Source of the DNA: Prorocentrum cordatum
Lineage: Eukaryota; Sar; Dinophyceae; Prorocentrales; Prorocentraceae
Direction: 5' to 3'
Assembly (NCBI GenBank): GCA_963575745.1
Contig: CAUYUJ010014257.1
Location: forward strand, 82,001 to 146,000
Length of the DNA stretch: 64,000 nucleotides
The notes below the pieces were generated by a model that had not been told where the DNA came from, ran no database searches, and saw only the letters and a program-made list of their open reading frames with translations. A program made the position numbers and the translations under genes. Of this stretch, positions 50,151 to 59,418 are shown in pieces (position 1 is the stretch's first letter; each line of letters starts with the position of its first letter).

Positions 50151-51440
50151 ACACATGTATCGACGTTGTACTGATTCGGACACTTTTTCTGAACGGTGGC
50201 GCCTTTTATTTGTGGTCGTTGCTGTAGGAAGGCCGCGTCGTTGGTGTTACATCGAGGCGCGTTTTCGCGGCGCGCCCAGAAGGAATTTCAAAACAACGCC
50301 ACGCGAAGATTTATGCTAACGTCCTTTTGGTTTGGAGGATCTGGCTCGCCGGACGCAGCTGCCTTTACTGTTGCTTTTTGTGTTTCCCGGGGAAACTGGA
50401 AGTAACACCAGTAGTCTTCGACAGCCCGGAACCCCCAAAAAACCGAGACGTCTACACGGACCCGCAAACGTTGAACGGCAGGGGGGAATACATAGTCCGA
50501 CAGCTTGGCCAAGCTGGGGTCCAACGTTTGGCCACAGAGGCGCTTCCGACAAAAGCAGAGGCGGCGGTGATTCGCCGCAGGCGTCTTCGATCATATCAAC
50601 ACCGGGGCCCCTCTTCATCTTCATCTTCCTCCTCCACCCCCTCCTCCGTCCCCTCTTCATCTTCGTCCTCATTCCCTCTCCTCCTCCTCCCCCCATCCTC
50701 CGGGCGACTCGCGCGCCGTCATGCCAGGGCGACGTGCGCGAGAGCAGCAGGACGAGGAGGAGCAGAACGAGGAGGAAGGAGGAGGAGGAGGAGGAGGAGG
50801 AAGAGGAACAGGAGGAAGCAGAGGATAACGCAGGAAAGTTGCAACAGCTGCACGATGCGTGCTGGCGCACCCGAACACTTGGCGCACTTGGCGCACGCGA
50901 AGCCCGCTGCTTTCAGAGTAACGAGCCATCGGTTGAGACATGTTGCGTTCCACTCGGGCGTGCTGGGGTGTAGTTTCGGGGGCCTTAATTTTTGTCATGC
51001 GACGCGTCGCCGCGACATTATCTCTGACGTCCTATGGATCGAAGCAACTGCGCAAGTCGCATGCGCGACGATTTTTTTCACGCCGCCATAGAAACCTCAT
51101 GAAAAAGCAGGAGACTTCCAGGATTTTATGGTCAAAATCCTGGAGGTGTCCCTGCAACGTTTTCGCAGTGAGTTCGAAACAAATCAATGGAACGTCCGCA
51201 TCAAAACCTCAGCGCGCGGATTTTTCCCCAAGTGGGTTTTGTTCTGACACGCCACGCGCGCCGGCGCGCAGACGGGGAAGCAAACAAGGCGGTGTACAAA
51301 ACAGAACAAATCGACATGGGAACCACATTTACAACATAGAGGTGGTCGGTAATAACGCCCATATCACGAAACAGACCAGAAGACATGGTGAGCCGATTTG
51401 GGAAACCAAATTGCAAGCCGAACCACGTTTTTGAACATGT
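50151..51440. other. No gene seen
   Basis: Mixed sequence including a GTTTCCC/GGGAAAC hairpin near 50385, TCTTCATC/TCCTCC repeats at 50610-50700 and GAGGAG repeats at 50740-50830. Frames across these are artefacts. No protein family was recognised. Confidence 0.4.
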
Positions 51441-51454
51441 GCGATAGTAACCAC

Positions 51455-51910
51455 ACAGACGGGAAAGGCGAACACCCAACGATCCCCAAAAATCATTTTC
51501 AAAAAAAAACCGCGATGGTCTTGTCCTTCTACGCATTCGAAAACTCTCCACGCACGCACGGCGAACCCCATCTACCTGGCAGGGCGCGGAATTGAAAAAT
51601 CGGCGTTAGTGACGCCGCAAGGCGAACACTCCAACGACCCCCAAAAAACAATTTTCAAACATTCGCGATGGTATTGTCCTTCTACGCATTCGAAGCTCTC
51701 CACGCACGTACGGCGAACCCCATTTACCTGGCAGGACGCGGAATTGAAAAATCGGCGTTAGTGACGCCGCAAGGCGAACACTCCAACGACCCCCGAAAAA
51801 CAATTTTCAGAAATTCGCGATGGTCTTGTCCTTCTACGCACTCGAAAACTCTCCACGCACGCGCGGCGAGCAGGGCGCGGAATTGAAAAATCGGCGTTAG
51901 TGACGCCCAT
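51455..51910. repeat. Tandem repeat of about 140-152 bp, three units
   Basis: Each unit runs GGCGAACACnCCAACGA, TTTTCA, CGCGATGGTCTTGTCCTTCT, CTCTCCACGCACG, GGAATTGAAAAATCGGCGTT. The last word recurs at about 51589, 51741 and 51880 (152- and 139-bp steps; the last unit lacks a short piece near its end). Confidence 0.85.
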
Positions 51911-51961
51911 GAAAGCAAACACACGACTTGCAACACACCCCATCAGAACGCGCTCTTATGA

Positions 51962-52122
51962 ATGACGACGACGGCGGCGGCGGCGTCGGCGTCGACAGCG
52001 ACGACGACGACGTCGACGACTTCGGCGACAGCGATGACGGCGACGGCGACGACAGAAGCGACGACAGCGACGACGGCGACGGCGATGGGGACGGCGACGA
52101 CGACGGCGACGGCGACGGCCAT

Positions 52123-52156
<34 letters not shown>

Positions 52157-52162
52157 GCGATG
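51962..52162. repeat. GACGGC/GACGAC microsatellite
   Basis: About 200 bp of GAC/GGC trinucleotides producing Asp/Gly, Thr/Ala and Arg repeats in the three frames. No gene. Confidence 0.95.
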
Positions 52163-52397
52163 CCCCGGAAGCGTCACGCACGCGGGCCCGAACGCTTCAA
52201 CATTTGAAAGCATTTACAATTTCTCAACGCTTCCAAAGTTTCGATGCCGACAACATATCCCATTTCTTCAGCACATAATCCCCGTTCCGCGCAAGGGGCC
52301 CCAGATACCTCCAGAGACCTACCAGACAAATTAGAGCTTCTCTTCACGCACAAATCAAGAAACTTCAGAATTACGAGACCGAGCACTGTCAAAGTTC

Positions 52398-52489
52398 CAT
52401 GGATGTGCGTTGCACGTGATTGCTTTGAGGTTCTTTATAGGTTGCAGCCCTCCAGCAGCCCCCATATCGCTGCTGGGGCTCAGGCTTTC
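52398..52489 (+). repeat. Split direct repeat A1 (left end)
   Basis: 92 bp from CATGG through CTTTC, including TGCGTTGCACGTGATTGC and CATATCGCTGCTGGGGCTCA. Repeated as A2 at 59165-59256. Confidence 0.9.
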
Positions 52490-52916
52490 AGCGGGTATGC
52501 GAGCCTACCCGACCAGCGCGGTAGGCGGCGCCGTGGCCACGTTCCTGGCAGGGTTTTTGGCGCACGACGTGCTGGGGCCCGCGCTGGTGCACGAGGCGGG
52601 CGGCCTACCACCGCGCAGCGGGCCAGGCCACGAGCTGGAAGACAGCTCGACCAGCAGCACCTCTACGAGCACCAGCGCCGCGCTGGCTTGCTTGTGCCCG
52701 GCGCCGCCGGCGCCGAAGGAGCCCGAGCCGTCGCCGCTACGAGTGGCGGGCACGGGGCTCGATTCGACCGTGGAGGTGCCGCTTGCCGTGGCGCTGGGTG
52801 TCGGGGCGCTGGTGACGCTGGCCGCCGCAGCTCGCTGCTGGAGCCGAGTGGAGGACCAGGCCTTAGCACGGAAGGTGCTCGAGCCGATAGGTGAATCACG
52901 GATCCAGTTGGCCTAG
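52410..52916 (+). CDS. First frame of the YR retrotransposon, unknown
   Basis: 168 codons starting inside A1. Middle part is Ser/Thr/Pro-rich (STSSTSTSTS), with two hydrophobic segments: VGGAVATFLAGFLAHDVL (about 37-54) and VPLAVALGVGALVTLAAAA (about 123-141), which could be membrane-spanning. No family recognised. Position suggests an accessory or leader protein of the element. Confidence 0.4.
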   Translation: MHVIALRFFIGCSPPAAPISLLGLRLSAGMRAYPTSAVGGAVATFLAGFLAHDVLGPALVHEAGGLPPRSGPGHELEDSSTSSTSTSTSAALACLCPAPPAPKEPEPSPLRVAGTGLDSTVEVPLAVALGVGALVTLAAAARCWSRVEDQALARKVLEPIGESRIQLA

Positions 52917-52921
52917 TCCCA

Positions 52922-53557
52922 GTGATGATGGCTGACAACAGTTGCCCTGGGCTCAGGGTGCTAGTGACGTACAGTGACGACCCGGGCTGGACGCGCGAAC
53001 GAGTGCTACTGTGGCCGCGCAATGAGGCTCGCACAAGCTGGCAGATTTACACGCCTGGCAACGAGTTATATGCTGAGGACTTCGGAGACTACGCCTCGCT
53101 CATCCCCATCACGGGGCGGAGGCGTTACCCACCGGGCGTCAGGAACGTGGTTGCGTTCAACAGGAGCCTGCAGGCAGCCGAGCTGGTCTCGCTCATCAGG
53201 CGCGGTCGAGGAGAGGCCGTCCTCGAGCACGGACCGCTAGCGAACGGCTGGTGGGCCGGCTCGGGGCAGGACTGGCTCGGAGGCAGGTTGGACATCCCCG
53301 CGCCGACGGCTGTGGAGGTGCCTCGCGCGCGGCGTCGCTTGCACAGGAAGGGCGCGGAGGTCCAGGCCGATCTTCCTGTGCTCGGTGACGGGAGCCCCCT
53401 CCCCCGCCGCCGCCTTCGGAGAGGCCGCCAGGGTCGTGGGTTCGCTGCTCCTTCGAGGACAGCGATTTCGGACAGATGGTGCCCTTCTCAGCTGCTGCCA
53501 TCCTGCGAGGCCGCTACGGGCTCGACAAGGATGAGATGGGTGAGCGGCGCCCCATAG
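52922..53557 (+). CDS. Gag-like N-terminal frame of the YR retrotransposon
   Basis: Folded-looking sequence to about residue 145 (LRVLVTYSDDPGWTRERVLLWP, ELYAEDFGDYASLIPITGRRRYPPGVRNVVAF, AAELVSLIRRGRGEAVLEHG), then Arg-rich sequence that is probably out of frame. The protein appears to continue in the overlapping frame at 53476 (MVPFSAAAILRGRYGL) after a shift near 53400-53470. It starts 3 nt after the previous stop. Unassigned; gag by position. Confidence 0.45.
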   Translation: MMMADNSCPGLRVLVTYSDDPGWTRERVLLWPRNEARTSWQIYTPGNELYAEDFGDYASLIPITGRRRYPPGVRNVVAFNRSLQAAELVSLIRRGRGEAVLEHGPLANGWWAGSGQDWLGGRLDIPAPTAVEVPRARRRLHRKGAEVQADLPVLGDGSPLPRRRLRRGRQGRGFAAPSRTAISDRWCPSQLLPSCEAATGSTRMRWVSGAP

Positions 53558-54528
53558 AGTACGTGCTGGACGATCAGGCCGACAGCTGGCGAGATGACAA
53601 GTTGGTGGCGGCGGATCGGCAGCGACCACCACGAAGCGCCCTTGACGATCGGCTCTTCGGCAACGGCGGGGGCGGTGCCGCCTCGCCCCCTGGGGGGCCC
53701 ACGGTTGCGGCTGTCGCGGCGGGCACTGGCGAAGAGCAGGCCGAAGATCTGCGCGCGTGCTGGATCGACGTCGACGAGACAGGTTCGAGGTTCAAGGAGG
53801 GGCGCAAGGTAGTGCAGGAGAGTATGCAGGAGGTGTTCTCTGACTCGAGCCTGCGCGGGCCGCCTGCCTGCCTGGAGGTGTGCCGCAAGATGTATCGGCA
53901 CGGCGGCGCGCCCAAGATCTGGTTCCAGGAGTGGTGCGAGGAGACAGGGATCTCTCGACGGGATCGTGCTTACCACGAGGTGCAGACGCTCATCGAGCGC
54001 CTGTGCCTCGCGGGCACCTATGACCAGGTGAACGTGGGAGCTCTGGCATCGCTGGTGGTGATCGCCCGCCGGCTGCTGCAGTGCACGGAGGCATGCGCGC
54101 ACGGGGCGGACCACGCGAACTGGGCGGCGGCGAAGCACCTGGCGGGGACGACGAATCCTCTGGACCTGGTGCCCGAGGCGCTGCGGAGCTACGCCGGCCG
54201 CCTGAGCAAGGAGGAGCACGAGCTGGGGGCGCTGCGGGCGCGGGCAAAGACGCCAGCGGCCTTCTCGGCTGAGGGCGGTCGCGGCGCTGCGGCTGCCGCG
54301 GTGGGCGCTGGCGGCTCGCCGATCGGAGGCGGCGCTGGAGGTGGCGGGGCTGGGGGCGGTGCCGATGCAGGCCGTGGCCGTGGCCGCGGCCGAGGCCGAG
54401 GCGGGCGGGGTCGAGGCCCCCGCCCGCCGTGCTCATGGCGTCCTTGGCGGAGGGGGGCGGGCGCCCGACCGCTCCCTGCAGATCGAAGGGCTCCAGAGGG
54501 CTACGCGGCGCTTCCTTCTTGCCGTTGA
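53476..54528 (+). CDS. Gag-like protein of the YR retrotransposon
   Basis: 350 codons. Residues about 90-260 are helical (CWIDVDETGSRFKEGRKVVQESM, CLEVCRKMYRHGGAPKIWFQEW, HEVQTLIERLCLAGTYDQVNVGALASLVVIARRLLQ), followed by a Gly/Ala linker and an RG-rich box (RGRGRGRGRGGRGRG, about 303-317) that would bind RNA. It overlaps the RT frame by 100 bp, the usual gag-pol arrangement. The capsid-like helical part plus RG box fits gag; no zinc knuckle. Confidence 0.5.
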   Translation: MVPFSAAAILRGRYGLDKDEMGERRPIEYVLDDQADSWRDDKLVAADRQRPPRSALDDRLFGNGGGGAASPPGGPTVAAVAAGTGEEQAEDLRACWIDVDETGSRFKEGRKVVQESMQEVFSDSSLRGPPACLEVCRKMYRHGGAPKIWFQEWCEETGISRRDRAYHEVQTLIERLCLAGTYDQVNVGALASLVVIARRLLQCTEACAHGADHANWAAAKHLAGTTNPLDLVPEALRSYAGRLSKEEHELGALRARAKTPAAFSAEGGRGAAAAAVGAGGSPIGGGAGGGGAGGGADAGRGRGRGRGRGGRGRGPRPPCSWRPWRRGAGARPLPADRRAPEGYAALPSCR

Positions 54529-57056
54529 CCCCCCTGAGCGGGTTGCCTCCCGAGTGGTGCGAGGGGCTCAGCGCGGCGCAGCGCCGTCGCTGGCTTCGGG
54601 GCGGCAGCGCTGCTTGCGAAAGCTTGATTTACTTGCATGGGGGCATCCACCGAGGCGATCGGGCACCAGCGAGCCTGACAAGCCATATGAAGATGGATGC
54701 CATTTCGGCGGACGTGCAGCAGCGCGTTTTCTCGGCGGCTCGCCGGTGGATAGACGTTGACAGCGCCGTCAGTGAGGAGGGGGCCCTTGCCAGGCTTCTC
54801 AAGGGCAAGGCGGGGTATGCCCCCCTTGGCTCGACCAGCATGGGCTCCTACGAGTACTCGCGGGTGAGCTTGCCAGATAGTGTCGTCGACGCGCCGCCCC
54901 TGGCCGCCATGCCCCCCGCGCAGGCGCAGCAATACCTCGAGGAGTTTGCTTCCAGGGTGCTGCCGCCGCCTCAGGAGGCAGCACTAATGCGAGAACTTGA
55001 TGGGCTTCCTGGTTGTCACGCCGACCCTCTGCTGCTGCAACGGCCGCGGAGCTATGGGAAGTTCGTGCGGCGAGCGCTTTCGATAGGCTTAGTCACTTTG
55101 ACACAGAGGCCTAAGAGCGTATTTGGATTATTCTTAGTGAAGAAGAGGGATGGGGCTCGTCTTCGCCTCATCGTCGACTGCAGGCGGAGCAACGCCTTGT
55201 TCCGCCCTTCTCCCGGGGTCGACTTGTTGTCGGGCGAGGGGCTCGGCCGCGTAGAGATGCCCGTCATGGAGGACTCCAGCTTTGCCGGGCTCGGCGCGGT
55301 GCTTGGCGTGGGCGACGTGGCCGACTGTTTCCACAGGATGAAGCTGCAGGGCGACATCAGGCACTACTTCTGCTGGCCGCCACTGGATGCTGCTCTGGCT
55401 GGAGAGACATTGGTCGAAGGGCGCCCTGTGCGCGCCGGCGAGCAGGTTTGGCCGATGAGCCAGAGCCTGCCAATGGGCTTTCCGTGGTCCCTGTACTTCG
55501 CCCAGGCCGCCAACCAGCGCAGGCTCGACCGACAGCCGTCGTTGGCGGGCAGCCTGCGTTTGAGCGATCGCGGGCCGCCGCATGTCCTTGGACGAGGTAC
55601 CGTGGGGTCGGAACTGGGCCACTACATGTACGTCGACAATGCAGGCGTGATCGGGTTCGACGCAGCGCGTGTGACCTGCGCGCTGCAGGAGGCCCAGCGC
55701 GACTTCGATGGGGATCATCTGAAGTTCCACGTGGTGGAGGTGATGCCTGAGGGAGGTCGCACCCTGGGCTGCTATCTCGACGGCAGGCACCGTGCGACCC
55801 GCCCTACTGACGAGAGGTTCGCCATGGTGCGGAAGGGGTTGAGGTGCTTGCTGAGGAGGCGCAAGGTTGCCGGCTGGCAGCTGGAGATGGTGCTGGGCCA
55901 CATGACCTTCATGGCCCTGGTTCGCCGCGATGTGTTGTCCATCTTCCACTCGGTCTACGCCTTTGTGGCGCAGAACTACCATGCCTTCTCCGAGCTGTGG
56001 CCCACCGTGCGTGAGGAGTTGAACTGCCTGGGCATCATGTTGCTGCTGGAGTCGACCTGGACCAGGCCGTGGATGCCAGTGGTCTACTCCTCCGACGCCA
56101 GCCTGTACGGCCACGGGGTGGCGGAGGCCTGCTTCGGGACCGAGACGGTGGCAAAGATCGGCCGCGTATCGGAGCTGGCGCGGTGGCGGCTGGGAGCTGG
56201 GCTAGCGAGACAGCATGCCTTCGAGTGCGCTGGTTTTCTTGGACAGCGAGACCGGCGAGGTCGTCCGAGATGAGGCGGGGGCCCCGAAGCGGCTGGACGC
56301 CGAGCTCCAGCGCGCGCTGGCCAGAGACGCTGGGAGCTGGACCCGAGCTTCCCCGAGGTGCCCAGCTGGCTCCTGCATGACTCGCATTGGGCCACGGTCA
56401 TGGCCGACCGCTGGGCCTTCGCCGATGATATCCTCAGACTTGAGGCACGAGCGTTGGTGAAGGCTGCAGCTCGTGCCGCGCAGTGTCAGCCTGTAAAAAA
56501 ATGCCGCACCCTTTTGTTAGGAGATAATCTCGCTGTCGTGTTGTGTTTTTGCAGGTTCAGGTCCAGGGATTTACGGCTTCTAATTCAGGTCCGCCGCTTC
56601 GCTGCCCTGTGCCTTGCTAGAGACATCAAGTTTGTTGTTCGTTGGGTTCCGTCTGAGTTCAAGTCTGGCGACGAGGGAAGTCGAATATTCGTTCCTGCTT
56701 ATGATGCACAAAAGACCCTCGTTGCCCATCTTGGCTCAAACTCGTTGCCACCCCAGGTTCCTGCGGACCCTGTCGATGCTTCCGCAGCGGAGGCCCGTGG
56801 CGGCAGAGAGCAGTCGGCGGCGGACGCTGAGCCGCACTGCGGCGCCGACGCCAGCCGCCCCGCTCGAGGCAGGCCGCAGGCGCACGCGGGCGCTGAGCAG
56901 CCCTGGTCGCCGGCTGGATTCAGGAGGGCCGCCGCCAGCGCAGAGGTCCCGCACGCTGGACCAGAGGCGCGGGCTGGCCGCGAGGCTGGTGCTGGAGGGC
57001 GCCGCCCGACCGCCGCTGCAGAGCTCAGTGGAAGCTTGCTTGCAGCTGAGCCCTAG
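54429..57056 (+). CDS. Reverse transcriptase and RNase H of the YR retrotransposon
   Basis: The frame to 56273 contains RT blocks FLVKKRDGARLRLIVDCRRSN, GVGDVADCFHRMKL (catalytic Asp about 298), SQSLPMGFPWSLYFAQ, and YMYVDNAGVIG (about 399-409), where the usual YxDD is YVDN. RNase H follows: VVYSSDASLYGHGV (first Asp), then after a local double shift (56230-56335) the same frame resumes with FPEVPSWLLHDSHW, CRTLLLGDNLAVVL and VVRWVPSEFKSGDEGSR. The RT copies element RNA into cDNA. YVDN keeps the first Asp; whether it is active is unclear. The first 60 residues overlap gag. The two compensating shifts may be assembly errors. Confidence 0.75.
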
Positions 57057-58245
57057 CGGACCACACCTGGCCGACCAGGCCGTCGCCGGCCACGGGGTTG
57101 CCGAGGTCGCGGCGGAGAGCGAGAGCATCGAGAGCAGCGACGTCGAGGAGCCGCCGGCTGCCGCGCGCTCCCGCAGGCGTCTGGAGACGCGCGGGGAGGC
57201 TCGGGTCAGGAAGGCGATCGAGGTGCTGGAGACCACAGAGGCGGGCAAGGGCGACGCGAAGCTGTGCATCAGCTACCTCGAGAAGAGGACGGTGGGCGCA
57301 GGCGCCCTGGAGACCTACCGCCAGTGCGTGCTCGCATTCTGCGTCTGGGCCCGCTGCTGCCTCACAGCCCTGCCCGAGCTCAAGGAGCTGGACGGCCAGC
57401 TGGTCGAATATATGAACGAAGAGTTTTTGAAGGGCGTCAAGGCCTTGCGGGGCGAGAAGCTGCTCGCTGGGCTGATGTTCTTCCACCCGGACTTCGGCCG
57501 CCTGGGCGGTTTGCATCTCCCGAGGTCTTTGCGCTGCCTGAAAGGGTGGAAGAAGCTTTCGCCATCTCGATCTCGGAAGCCCTTGGTGTTCGCGATCTGG
57601 GCGGCGCTGGCAGTGGAGCTCTGCCGCCTGGGGGCGCCTCTGGTAGGCGCAATGGTGCTAATCATGGTGGAGTGCTACCTTCGGCCGGGGGAGATGCTGA
57701 GCCTCACGAGCGATTCATTTCTGGCACCGGCGGAGCATGCAGTACAGATCTGGGTCGTATGGCTTTTTCCAGAAGCTGGGGTGGCTCGGAGCAAGGTGGG
57801 GTCAGCAGACGATACCATTCCTTGCGACTCAGGACGGTGCCCGTGGATGTGTCACATCTTCAAAGCTCTGAAGGACCGCCAGTCATCCCGGCCCCTCCTG
57901 GATTTGAGCTACCCGCAGTTCCTGTGCCTCTTCCGGAGAGCGGCCACGAACATCGGAGTCGACGTCGTCCCATACCAAGGCCGTCACAGCGGAGCATCGC
58001 TGGATCGGGCCACGGGGCGACGCTTTCTGGAAGAGGTTCAGAAAAGAGGGCGATGGGCTGCGATGAGTTCGGTGAAAAGATACGAAAAGTCAGGACGACT
58101 GAACGAGAGCTGGGAGAAGCTGAGCGACGCCTCCAAGGCGCACTGCGCTGCAGCGGCCAACCTCCTGCAAGAGGTATTGCTGCTGGGGCGCCCCGCGCTT
58201 GCGCCGCCGTTCGGCGGCCGAGAGGGCTGTCGCGGGCTCCGCTGA
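56614..58245 (+). CDS. Tyrosine recombinase of the YR retrotransposon
   Basis: The folded part starts near residue 190 (VRKAIEVLETTEAGKGDAKL, YLEKRTVGAGALETYRQCV, the SAM-like DNA-binding domain), earlier residues being out of frame with RNase H. Catalytic residues: R357 in ECYLRPGEMLSL, R457-H458 in PYQGRHSGASLD, W481 in RGRW and Y490 in VKRYEKSGR. This matches the R...HxxR/RH...H/W...Y set of tyrosine recombinases and would integrate the circular cDNA. It lies one frame from RT-RNase H and one from the methyltransferase that follows. Confidence 0.8.
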   Translation: MLETSSLLFVGFRLSSSLATREVEYSFLLMMHKRPSLPILAQTRCHPRFLRTLSMLPQRRPVAAESSRRRTLSRTAAPTPAAPLEAGRRRTRALSSPGRRLDSGGPPPAQRSRTLDQRRGLAARLVLEGAARPPLQSSVEACLQLSPSGPHLADQAVAGHGVAEVAAESESIESSDVEEPPAAARSRRRLETRGEARVRKAIEVLETTEAGKGDAKLCISYLEKRTVGAGALETYRQCVLAFCVWARCCLTALPELKELDGQLVEYMNEEFLKGVKALRGEKLLAGLMFFHPDFGRLGGLHLPRSLRCLKGWKKLSPSRSRKPLVFAIWAALAVELCRLGAPLVGAMVLIMVECYLRPGEMLSLTSDSFLAPAEHAVQIWVVWLFPEAGVARSKVGSADDTIPCDSGRCPWMCHIFKALKDRQSSRPLLDLSYPQFLCLFRRAATNIGVDVVPYQGRHSGASLDRATGRRFLEEVQKRGRWAAMSSVKRYEKSGRLNESWEKLSDASKAHCAAAANLLQEVLLLGRPALAPPFGGREGCRGLR

Positions 58246-58964
58246 GCTCGCAGCTGGCCGCGGCTTCCGCACCGTATCAGCTGGATCTTTTTTCTGGTGG
58301 AGGCGGGATTGGAGGCTTCGCCAAGCGACTTGGTTTCAATTCAGTGTCTTTGGACCTGCGAAATGGGGGGGACCAGGATGTGTGCAGCGCCAATAATCTA
58401 GATGCGATTCTCGCCCACTTTAAGGCCGGGCTCATCAGAGCAGTTACGCTGGCACCTCCCTGTTCTTCTTTCCCTCTTGCTCGTAACAGGTATCCTGTCA
58501 GAAGTGCGCAATGCCCAGAGGGTCTGCCATCCCTGCGTCCAAACGACCAGACCGCAGTCAGCATAGGTAACCTCTGTAAGCGTGTGGCCGTGTACATCGT
58601 TCGGTTGTGCCATGTCTCCGGAGTCCCGTTCGCGTTGGAGAACCCTCAGACCTCTTACATGTGGCGATGCCAAGATATCGTGAAGTATGTTTTGAGCCGT
58701 AGCCGTACTCTGGATTTGCACCAGTGCGCCGTCGGATCCAGGTGGCGAAAGGCGACCAAGCTGGCCCTGGGATGTGTCACGGAGGCAGGGGACTTCGTCC
58801 TTGCCTACCCGGGAGCCGTACGTTGCCGAGGCAAACACGGATACTGTTCCTTCAGGCCTGGTCATAAGCACGTCGTCCTAGAGGGAAAGGCTATGACCTT
58901 GAGAGCCGCTGCGTACCCTTCTCGCTTCGCTCGGTGGCTGTGCACTGTCTTGCTCGACCTGTGA
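58246..58964 (+). CDS. C5-type methyltransferase domain of the YR retrotransposon
   Basis: In the frame one base behind the recombinase, open throughout the overlap. Motif I YQLDLFSGGGGIGGFA (about 58275-58320), motif II VSLDL, motif IV TLAPPCSSFPLARN (Pro-Pro-Cys, candidate nucleophile Cys), motif VI PFALENPQTSYMW (Glu-Asn-Pro), then a short region with Cys and WRKATKLALG, and a final AAYPSRFARWL. Length (about 235 aa) suggests a compact enzyme with a small target-recognition part. It ends 120 bp before B1. Expression would need a -1 shift from the recombinase or internal initiation. It is distinct in sequence from the enzyme at 3203-4816. Substrate is unknown. Confidence 0.7.
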
Positions 58965-59083
58965 ACAAAGGTGATCCGTATGTGGCAGTAATATTTTTCA
59001 CATACTGAGGTTGACGCCTTCCCCAACGCCGGTGAAGGGTCTATACCGCTACGCTGAGAACTTCGGCTTTGCGAATATGTTGG

Positions 59084-59167
59084 AGTGGTTTCGCCGTTTG
59101 CACGACTCGATTATCTGGTCGCGACCATATGGTAACAGGGTTCACCACTGAAAAGACGTCAGAGCAT
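59084..59167 (+). repeat. Split direct repeat B1
   Basis: 84 bp from AGTGGTTTCGCCGTTTGCAC to CAGAGCAT, repeated as B2 at 59335-59418. It directly abuts A2, sharing CAT. Confidence 0.9.
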
Positions 59168-59256
59168 GGTTATGCGTTGCACGTGATTGCTTTGAGGTTC
59201 TTTATATGTTGCAGCCCTCCAGCAGCCCCCATATCGCTGCTGGGGCTCAAGCTTTC
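59165..59256 (+). repeat. Split direct repeat A2
   Basis: 92 bp matching A1 at 52398-52489 with about four differences. Followed by an 78-bp spacer with CCCTATATAGCGCGCG, a possible core promoter-like TATA stretch. Confidence 0.9.
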
Positions 59257-59334
59257 CCACCCTCAGCCACCCTGGACCTGCCCTATATAGCGCGCGCCCC
59301 TTTTTAACCTTCTTCACTCCCTCCTCTCGTACAG

Positions 59335-59418
59335 AGTGGTTTCGCCGTTTGCACGACTCGATAACCTGGTCGCGACCATATGGTATCAGAGTTCACCACT
59401 GAAAATACGTCAGAGCAT
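59335..59418 (+). repeat. Split direct repeat B2 (right end)
   Basis: 84 bp matching B1 at 59084-59167 with about five differences. Marks the right end of the element. Confidence 0.9.

Larger units (their letters stand above)
52398..59418 (+). mobile_element. Tyrosine-recombinase retrotransposon (Ngaro-type repeats) with methyltransferase
   Basis: A 7,021-bp element bounded by split direct repeats: A1 at 52398-52489, B1 at 59084-59167, A2 at 59165-59256, B2 at 59335-59418 (A copies differ at about 4 of 92 positions, B copies at about 5 of 84). The order A1-genes-B1-A2-B2 is that of Ngaro-type elements, whose cDNA circularises and integrates by tyrosine recombinase without target duplication. 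Inside are gag-like frames, RT-RNase H, tyrosine recombinase and a C5-type methyltransferase domain. The catalytic residues of the recombinase are intact, and only a few frameshifts are seen, so it is the youngest-looking element in the window. Confidence 0.85.

Noticed and set aside
56735-56760. Relict dinoflagellate spliced leader (CCCATCTTGGCTCAA)
   Set aside because: Needs gaps to match the leader as I recall it and encodes VAHLGSN in phase with the RNase H frame, so chance similarity.
57264-58245. Frame upstream of the YR-element methyltransferase as protein
   Set aside because: It runs beneath the tyrosine recombinase, whose motifs are in the other frame; only the part after about 58246 has its own motifs.
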